A stretch of 17,730 bases of DNA from an uncultured Oscillospiraceae bacterium (GTDB taxonomy: Bacteria > Bacillota > Clostridia > Oscillospirales > Ruminococcaceae), in assembly GCA_910579545.1 (NCBI GenBank), contig CAJTVI010000056.1:1-17730 (forward strand), in the 5' to 3' direction. Below the pieces are notes generated by a model. The model saw nothing but the letters and a program-made list of their open reading frames with translations, was not told the origin of the DNA and made no database searches. Of the stretch, positions 12,542-17,730 are shown piece by piece; positions within the stretch are counted from its first letter, which is position 1, and each line of letters starts with the position of its first letter. The position numbers were made by a program, and so were the translations under genes.

Positions 12542-13723
12542 ATGACCGGCTGGCTGATCAAAACCTTTATCAAACACCCGGAGGACACCGCCTCCCCCGC
12601 GGCCCGGGCCGCCTACGGCCGGATGGCGGGGCTGGTGGGGGTCTTTTGCAACCTGCTGCTCTGCGCCGGCAAATTTGCGGTGGGCTTTTTGTCCGGCAGC
12701 ATCTCGATCTCGGCGGACGCGGTCAACAACCTGTCGGACGCATCCTCCAGCATCGTGAGCCTGGTGGGCTTTAAGCTGGCGGCCCGCCCGGCGGACGACG
12801 AGCACCCCTACGGCCACGCCCGGTTCGAGTACCTGGCCGGGCTGGCGGTGGCGATGATGGTGCTGCTGATCGGGCTGGAGCTGGGCAAAACCAGCGTCTC
12901 CCGCATTTTGCACCCCGCGCCGGTGGATTTCAGCCTTCCGGCGGCGGCGGTGCTGGCCGCCTCGATCCTGACCAAGCTCTGGATGGCCGCCTTCAACCGG
13001 CGGGTGGGCCGGATGATCGGCTCGGCCGCCCTCGAGGCCACCGCGGCCGACAGCCGCAACGACGTGCTCTCCACCAGCGCGGTGCTGGCCGCCAGCATCA
13101 TCTCCCACTATACCAGCCTCTCGCTGGACGGCTGGATGGGCCTTGCGGTGGCCGCCTTTATCCTGGTAAGCGGGGCGGGCCTTGTGCGGGACACCATCGA
13201 CCCGCTGCTGGGCGAAGCGCCGGACCCGGCGCTGGTATCCCACATCCACGACAAGGTCATGGCCTACCCCGGGGTCTTGGGGGTGCACGACCTGATGGTG
13301 CACGACTACGGCCCCGGCCGGCGGTTTGCCAGCCTGCATGTGGAGATGGCGGCCGAGGGGGACGTGATGGCCAGCCACGACCTGATCGACAACATCGAGC
13401 GGGATTTTTACCAAAACGATGCCCTGAGCGTCGTGATCCACTTTGACCCCATCGTGACCAGCGACGCCGCGGTGGGGGACCTGCGCCGCTGGATGGCCGG
13501 GCAGGTCAGGGAGATCGACCCCCGCCTGACCATCCACGACCTGCGCACCGTGCCCGGCCCCACCCACACCAACGTGATCTTTGACTGCGTGGCCCCGCTG
13601 GAGCTGGGCCTGACCGAGCTGGAGCTCAAAAAGGCCATCAAGAGCCGGGTGCACGCCCAGCGGCCCGAGCTTGTCTGCGTGATCACGGTGGAGCACAGCT
13701 TCGCGCCGGTGCCCCACGGGTAA
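12542..13723 (+). CDS. Cation diffusion facilitator, probable Mn(II)-type exporter
   Basis: A 393-aa CDF membrane transporter with about six TM helices in residues 25-205 and a C-terminal cytoplasmic domain (from about 210) that is longer than usual and holds a second metal-domain-like part. Metal site residues: TM2 has NNLSD (N62, D66), TM5 has DSRND (D170, D174), and HPYGH (88-92) sits in the loop after TM2. Zn-type relatives have HxxxD in TM5; N/DxxxD with DxxxD is seen in Mn exporters such as MntE and MneP/MneS, so Mn(II), perhaps Fe(II), is the better guess. AAAGGAGG lies 8 nt before the ATG. Probably co-transcribed with purA (48-nt gap). Confidence 0.9.
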   Translation: MTGWLIKTFIKHPEDTASPAARAAYGRMAGLVGVFCNLLLCAGKFAVGFLSGSISISADAVNNLSDASSSIVSLVGFKLAARPADDEHPYGHARFEYLAGLAVAMMVLLIGLELGKTSVSRILHPAPVDFSLPAAAVLAASILTKLWMAAFNRRVGRMIGSAALEATAADSRNDVLSTSAVLAASIISHYTSLSLDGWMGLAVAAFILVSGAGLVRDTIDPLLGEAPDPALVSHIHDKVMAYPGVLGVHDLMVHDYGPGRRFASLHVEMAAEGDVMASHDLIDNIERDFYQNDALSVVIHFDPIVTSDAAVGDLRRWMAGQVREIDPRLTIHDLRTVPGPTHTNVIFDCVAPLELGLTELELKKAIKSRVHAQRPELVCVITVEHSFAPVPHG

Positions 13724-13817
13724 GGGCGGCGCAAAAAACGCCCGGGGCGGGGGCGGGCCGCGCGGCCCTGAGCATCCCGCCCGCAAACAGGGAACAAGTA
13801 TCTGAGGAGGGAACGTG

Positions 13818-15038
13818 ATGGAAAGGATCCGAATGACCACCCCGCTGGTGGAGATGGACGGCGACGAGATGACCCGCGTGCTCTGGCAGCGCATCAAGGA
13901 GGAACTGCTCTGCCCCTTTGTGGAGCTGGCAACCGAGTATTACGACCTCGGCCTGCCCCACCGGGACGAGACCCGCGACCAGGTGACCATCGACGCGGCC
14001 GAGGCGAATAAAAAGTACGGCGTGTCGGTCAAGTGCGCCACCATCACCCCCAACGCCCAGCGGGTGGAGGAGTATGGCCTGCACGAGATGTACAAGAGCC
14101 CCAACGGCACCATCCGGGCCATTCTGGACGGCACGGTCTTCCGCACCCCCATCCTGATCGACCCGGTCAAGCCGGTGGTCAAAAACTGGAAAAAGCCCAT
14201 CACCATCGCCCGCCACGCCTACGGCGACATCTACAAGGCCACCGAACTGCGGGTGCCCGGCCCTGGCCGGGCCGAGCTGGTCTTTACCGGGGCGGACGGG
14301 CGCGAAAGCCGCCAGACCATCTACGATTTTGAGTGCCCCGGCGTTTTGCAGGGCAGCTTCAACAAGGACACCTCGATCACCTCGTTTGCCCGCAGCTGCT
14401 TTAATTTTGCGCTTGCGCAAAAGCAGGACCTCTGGTTTTCGGCCAAGGATACCATCAGCAAGCAGTACGACCACACCTTTAAGGACCTGTTTGCCGAGCT
14501 TTACGAGGCCGAGTATAAAGAGCGGTTCGAGGCCGCCGGCATCGAGTATTTCTACACCCTCATCGACGACGCCATCGCCCGGGTCATCCGCAGCGAGGGC
14601 GGGTTTATCTGGGCCTGCAAAAACTACGACGGCGACGTGATGAGCGACATGGTCTCCACCGCCTTTGGCAGCCTTGCCATGATGACCAGCGTGCTGGTAA
14701 GCCCGGACGGCTGCTATGAGTACGAGGCCGCCCACGGCACGGTGACCCGGCACTATTATAAATACCTCAAGGGCGAGGAGACCTCCACCAACCCCATGGC
14801 CACCATCTTTGCCTGGACCGGCGCGCTGGCAAAGCGGGGCGAGCTGGACGGCAATGCCCCCCTGGTGCGGTTTGCCCATACCTTAGAGGCCGCCTGCCTC
14901 AAAACCTTAAACGACGGCGTGATGACAAAGGACCTCTGCGGCCTCTGCGAGGGCATCACCCCCACCCCGGTAACCAGCGATGGCTTTTTGGCGGCTGTGC
15001 GCAAAAACCTGGAGCAGCTTTTGGAGGAAAACGCATGA
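13818..15038 (+). CDS. icd: NADP-dependent isocitrate dehydrogenase (dimeric type II)
   Basis: A 406-aa enzyme that oxidises isocitrate to 2-oxoglutarate and CO2 with NADP. It resembles the eukaryote-like homodimeric group rather than the E. coli Icd: PLVEMDGDEMTRVLW near the N-terminus, the substrate motif KSPNGTIR (93-100), GTVFRTPI, RHAYGDIYKATE, the metal-binding KNYDGDVMSDM with two Asp, and the coenzyme motif EAAHGTVTRHYYK. The start ATG at 13818 has GAGGAGG (13804-13810) 7 nt upstream; GTG at 13815 is in frame but less likely. No aconitase or citrate synthase is nearby; in anaerobes its role is often 2-oxoglutarate supply for glutamate. Its end overlaps the next gene by 4 nt (ATGA). 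Confidence 0.95.
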   Translation: MERIRMTTPLVEMDGDEMTRVLWQRIKEELLCPFVELATEYYDLGLPHRDETRDQVTIDAAEANKKYGVSVKCATITPNAQRVEEYGLHEMYKSPNGTIRAILDGTVFRTPILIDPVKPVVKNWKKPITIARHAYGDIYKATELRVPGPGRAELVFTGADGRESRQTIYDFECPGVLQGSFNKDTSITSFARSCFNFALAQKQDLWFSAKDTISKQYDHTFKDLFAELYEAEYKERFEAAGIEYFYTLIDDAIARVIRSEGGFIWACKNYDGDVMSDMVSTAFGSLAMMTSVLVSPDGCYEYEAAHGTVTRHYYKYLKGEETSTNPMATIFAWTGALAKRGELDGNAPLVRFAHTLEAACLKTLNDGVMTKDLCGLCEGITPTPVTSDGFLAAVRKNLEQLLEENA

Positions 15039-16687
15039 AAGAGAGGACGCGGCAGCCTGTCGGCCAGGGGCAGCTTGCCGGGCCTGCGGGCTGGCTGCGG
15101 CGCAATGCGCTGCCCCTGACGGCGCTGGCCCTCAGCGCCCTGTGCTGCCTGCTTTTTATGCACCGGTATGTAAACCAGTGGCTGGACGCGGACGACGCCT
15201 CCGAGATGGTCCTGGCCCGGCTGCTGGCCCAGGAGGGCGGCATCATCAGCCCCAACTGGCACTATTCCACCGAACTGCGGGTGCTGGGGCATCAGGTGGT
15301 GCTCTCGCTGCTCTTCCGCCTGTTTTCCAGCTGGCACACCGTGCGTATCTTAGGGCTGGCGATCCTCATGTGCCTTCTCACCGCCAGCTTCCTCTACTTT
15401 GCCCATCAGGCCGGGCTGGGCCGCTGGGGCATCTGGGCCGCGGCCGCCCTCTGGCTGCCCCTTAGCCGCACCTATGTGCAGTATGTCTTTCGGAATTTTG
15501 GATACATCCCTTACCTTGTGTATATGTTCCTCACCCTGGGCATGGTCTTCCAGCTGGACCGCAGCGCCCCGGGCCTGCGCCGGCGGCTGCTGTACGGAGT
15601 GCTGGCGGCCCTCTCATTTGCGGTAGGGCTGGGCGGCGTCCGTGAGCTGATGGAGCTTTACCTTCCGCTGGTGGGCGCTTTACTGCTGCCCTTTTTGGCC
15701 GGCCACCGCAGGGATCTGGAGAGGGATGGCAGCCTGCCCGGCCTTGCGCGCGCGCTGCTGGGCCAGCCGGCCCTTCGCGGCAGCCTGCTTGCCCTGGCCG
15801 GGGCGGCGGCAGGGGCCGTGTGCAACCAGAAGCTGCTGCACCGGTATCTGTCCTTTGGCAGCTTTGGGGACGTCTGGTACCATACCATAGACTGGCAGAC
15901 CATCCACTGGTTTTTTGAGGATCTGCCCAAGCTGTTTGGATTTGTGGTTGAAGAGCCAGTCTTTTCCCTTGCGACCCTGGGCAACCTGAGCAGCGTTGCG
16001 CTCTGCGGGCTCAGCTTTTGGGCGGCGGTGCACATCCTGCGCCGGCCCCGGCAGTTTTGCCGCCCGGCGGTCTGGATCGCGGCCTTCTTTTTCGTCAGCC
16101 TGGGGATGCACCTGTTCCTTTTTGCCGCCACGGATATGTACTACACCGCCCGGTACAACATGCTGGAGCTGATGCTGTACCTGCCCATCCTGGGCTTCTG
16201 CGGCCAAAAGCTGCAAAAGTATGCGCCGCAGCTGGCCAAAACCGCCGGCATAGCCGTTGCGGTGATGCTGATTATGGTCTCGGTGGTACAGTACCGCACC
16301 CACCAGGACTGGCATGAGAATGCGGACATACTGGATATAACCTGCTGGCTGCAGCAAAACGAATATGAGTACGGATACGCCACCTTCTGGAACAGCAACA
16401 TCCTGACCGAGCTGTCCAATGGGCAGATCGGGATGCTGGCCATTGGGGATTCCGGGCGGCCCCAGCCCGAATCCATCCGCGCCCTTTTGCCCTACAACTG
16501 GCTGATCCGGCGCCATGCCGAGGACTACCACCACCCGGACAAGGTGTTTGTGCTGCTGACCCGGGACGAATACGCCCTGGTTGCAGACGCGCCGCTCTTC
16601 AGCGAGGACCGGATGCTCTACCTGAACGGCAAATATGTGGTGTTCGGTTACAGCGATACCGAGAGCTTGTACAGCCTGGTGCAATAG
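15035..16687 (+). CDS. Polytopic membrane protein, GT-C glycosyltransferase-like
   Basis: A 550-aa protein with about ten hydrophobic segments (first at 24-43) and a soluble C-terminal part from about 430. Just after TM1 comes DADDASEMVLARLLAQEGG (51-69) and then a conserved-looking STELRVLGHQVV (78-89). A pair of acidic residues in the first outer loop is the hallmark of GT-C enzymes using lipid-linked sugars, so a sugar transfer to lipid, wall or protein is plausible but unproven. The start ATGA overlaps the isocitrate dehydrogenase stop; GGAGG lies 9 nt before it. The functional link to that enzyme is not evident. A strong terminator follows. Confidence 0.75.
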   Translation: MKERTRQPVGQGQLAGPAGWLRRNALPLTALALSALCCLLFMHRYVNQWLDADDASEMVLARLLAQEGGIISPNWHYSTELRVLGHQVVLSLLFRLFSSWHTVRILGLAILMCLLTASFLYFAHQAGLGRWGIWAAAALWLPLSRTYVQYVFRNFGYIPYLVYMFLTLGMVFQLDRSAPGLRRRLLYGVLAALSFAVGLGGVRELMELYLPLVGALLLPFLAGHRRDLERDGSLPGLARALLGQPALRGSLLALAGAAAGAVCNQKLLHRYLSFGSFGDVWYHTIDWQTIHWFFEDLPKLFGFVVEEPVFSLATLGNLSSVALCGLSFWAAVHILRRPRQFCRPAVWIAAFFFVSLGMHLFLFAATDMYYTARYNMLELMLYLPILGFCGQKLQKYAPQLAKTAGIAVAVMLIMVSVVQYRTHQDWHENADILDITCWLQQNEYEYGYATFWNSNILTELSNGQIGMLAIGDSGRPQPESIRALLPYNWLIRRHAEDYHHPDKVFVLLTRDEYALVADAPLFSEDRMLYLNGKYVVFGYSDTESLYSLVQ

Positions 16688-16727
16688 CGTCCCTGGAGTT
16701 GGTTCGGCCCTTTGCATCCCGCCTTTT

Positions 16728-16764
16728 CCCCGGCGGCCCCTTTGCGGGCCGCCGGGGATTTTTT
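16728..16764 (+). terminator. Intrinsic terminator after the membrane protein gene
   Basis: A perfect 12-bp stem (CCCCGGCGGCCC 16728-16739 with 16746-16757), a 6-nt loop, and six T (16759-16764). It closes the transcript that includes icd and the membrane protein gene. Confidence 0.92.
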
Positions 16765-16799
16765 ACACTTTTTTAACAGCCCCGGGGCCTTTGCCCGGC

Positions 16800-16828
16800 T
16801 TGACCGCAAACGTAAACGCATGTATACT
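16800..16828 (+). promoter_or_regulatory. Promoter of the TetR gene
   Basis: TTGACC (16800-16805) and TATACT (16823-16828) are separated by 17 bp. The -10 overlaps GTATAC, a dyad that recurs 57 bp downstream. The leader to the TetR start is about 140 nt. Confidence 0.8.
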
Positions 16829-16875
16829 ATTAAAAAGAAGAGTTGGGAGTGCCCCAGGGGCTGTTTTGGGGCATC

Positions 16876-16885
16876 CTGTATACAG
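16876..16885. promoter_or_regulatory. Palindrome CTGTATACAG, possible operator
   Basis: A perfect 10-bp palindrome in the leader of the TetR gene. The related ATGTATACT spans the -10 box (16820-16828). TetR proteins often bind such dyads to control their own promoter; the match is short and unproven. Confidence 0.3.
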
Positions 16886-16976
16886 CGCCGCCTGCCGGCA
16901 GGCGCCCCTGGCAAAAAGGGGCGCGCCAAAAAAGCCGCCCGGCAGGCGGGGCGGGATGGGAGGAGGCCGCACACTT

Positions 16977-17675
16977 ATGCCGCAGATTCTCAAGGAGCCG
17001 GTGCGCGCCCGCATTTTGCAGGCGGCCGAGACCCTTTTGTACGAAAAAGGCCCCGCCGGGGCCACCATGCGGGAGATCGCCGGGGCGGCGGGGGTCACCC
17101 CGGGCAACCTCTACCGCTACTACCCCGGCAAGGAGCAGCTGCTGGCCGCCATCACCCGCCCGGTGCTGGAGGGCCTGGACGAGCTGGTGCGCCGCCACGC
17201 CGGCCCGGCCCTGACCTTAGGGGACCGCAGCCTGCGCCTGCCGCTGCCCCCCGGCCCGGCCGGGGCCGAGCAGCTTCGGGCCGAGCTGTACGCCCGGCTG
17301 GCCCCCGCGCTGGAGGACCTTTGCCGGCTGGAGGAGGCCTACCCCCGCCCCATGTGGATCCTCTGCCGGGCCGACGCGGTGAGCGGCGCGCTGCTCGAGT
17401 GGTTTTACGCCATCATCCGGCAGGTCCTTGCGCTTTTGCTGCGCCCCGGCAGGGTGGACGAGGCCTTTTTGGAGCGGCTGGCGGCCATCGAGGGGCAAAG
17501 CTTCTGCCAGGGGGTGGTGGAGCTGCTGCGCCAGCACCGGGGCCTGGATGGGCAAAGCCGCGCGCTGCTCATCCGCTGCTATCTCACGGTCCATCTGGAG
17601 GGGCTTGGGGCCCTGCTCCATGCCGGCTTTGCGTCCGGGGCCATCCTGCCCGGGGAGGGAAACGCCCATGCCTGA
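16977..17675 (+). CDS. TetR/AcrR family transcriptional regulator
   Basis: A 232-aa regulator. The N-terminal TetR helix-turn-helix spans about 8-55 (VRARILQAAETLLYEKGPAG then TMREIAGAAGVTPGNLYRYY and PGKEQLL). The rest is the variable ligand and dimer domain, which names no effector. The start ATG at 16977 has AGGAGG (16961-16966) 10 nt before it; an in-frame ATG at 16956 overlaps that site and is less likely. The end overlaps the next gene by 8 nt, so regulator and target are probably one autoregulated operon, usually for an exporter in this family. Confidence 0.92.
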   Translation: MPQILKEPVRARILQAAETLLYEKGPAGATMREIAGAAGVTPGNLYRYYPGKEQLLAAITRPVLEGLDELVRRHAGPALTLGDRSLRLPLPPGPAGAEQLRAELYARLAPALEDLCRLEEAYPRPMWILCRADAVSGALLEWFYAIIRQVLALLLRPGRVDEAFLERLAAIEGQSFCQGVVELLRQHRGLDGQSRALLIRCYLTVHLEGLGALLHAGFASGAILPGEGNAHA

Positions 17676-17730
17676 ACTCAAAAGCTTTTTCACCGCCCAC
17701 AAAAAGGCGGCGGCGCTGGCCGCCGCCCTG
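17668..17730 (+). CDS. Start of an unknown gene, cut by the window end
   Basis: ATG at 17668 with GGGGAGGGA about 7 nt upstream opens a frame of 21 codons to the edge: MPELKSFFTAHKKAAALAAA and onward. A short polar N-terminus with Lys pair followed by a hydrophobic Ala/Leu run looks like the start of a membrane helix, such as a transporter or membrane-fusion subunit. Too little is present to name it. It overlaps the TetR gene by 8 nt. Confidence 0.65.
   Translation, partial: MPELKSFFTAHKKAAALAAAL

Noticed and set aside
11186..13897. 903-codon open minus-strand frame
   Set aside because: Antisense to purA and the CDF gene, both with strong family motifs; it looks like a typical GC-rich shadow frame.
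1..17730. CRISPR array, toxin-antitoxin, phage or defence genes
   Set aside because: No regularly spaced repeats and no matching protein families were seen.

Overview
The window is about 17.7 kb of very GC-rich DNA whose genes are of Firmicutes type: strong AGGAGG ribosome binding sites, TTGACA/TATAAT promoters with 17-bp spacers, and Clostridia-like protein families (short PurA subgroup, UPF0210/UPF0237 pair, QueH, UPF0291, membrane-anchored XRE protein). GC content and protein style suggest a high-GC gut Oscillospiraceae/Ruminococcaceae member (Faecalibacterium / Subdoligranulum / Gemmiger neighbourhood). This assignment is an inference from style, not from a marker gene.

Layout. (1) 1-671: the 5' part of an insertion sequence, with a minus-strand DDE transposase running off the left edge and a perfect 12-bp inverted repeat that covers its start codon. 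(2) 726-2712: a near-consensus promoter, a ~300-nt structured leader with two overlapping mini-ORFs and a strong terminator, then an ABC-F ATPase. This looks like an attenuation-controlled antibiotic-response unit. (3) 2709-3893: a duplicated palindromic repeat that includes the ABC-F stop codon, a small membrane-anchored XRE regulator with its terminator, and a cluster of hairpins without a gene. (4) 3894-7672 (minus): an lrp-like regulator, class I/II aminotransferase, DUF362-ferredoxin protein and ispE, with adjoining or overlapping ends. This is a tight operon whose promoter lies back to back with that of the next unit. (5) 7861-10244 (plus): ACT-domain protein, UPF0210 (PFL) protein and queH, closed by a two-way terminator. 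(6) 10245-10632: no protein gene, but an orphan minus-strand terminator, an AT-rich island and a candidate small RNA. (7) 10633-16764 (plus): UPF0291 protein, purA on its own promoter, a cation diffusion facilitator with Mn-type metal motifs, NADP isocitrate dehydrogenase and a GT-C-like membrane protein overlapping it by 4 nt, then a terminator. (8) 16800-17730: a TetR regulator with its own promoter, overlapping the start of a second gene that is cut by the right edge.

Most of the window is ordinary chromosomal housekeeping: purine synthesis, isoprenoid synthesis, queuosine, 2-oxoglutarate supply and metal export. No defence system, prophage, CRISPR array, rRNA or tRNA gene was seen. The points most worth a second look are regulatory: the ABC-F attenuator, the start-codon hairpin of the transposase, the duplicated palindromic repeat, the hairpin cluster at 3675-3856, and the possible minus-strand RNA near 10270-10543.
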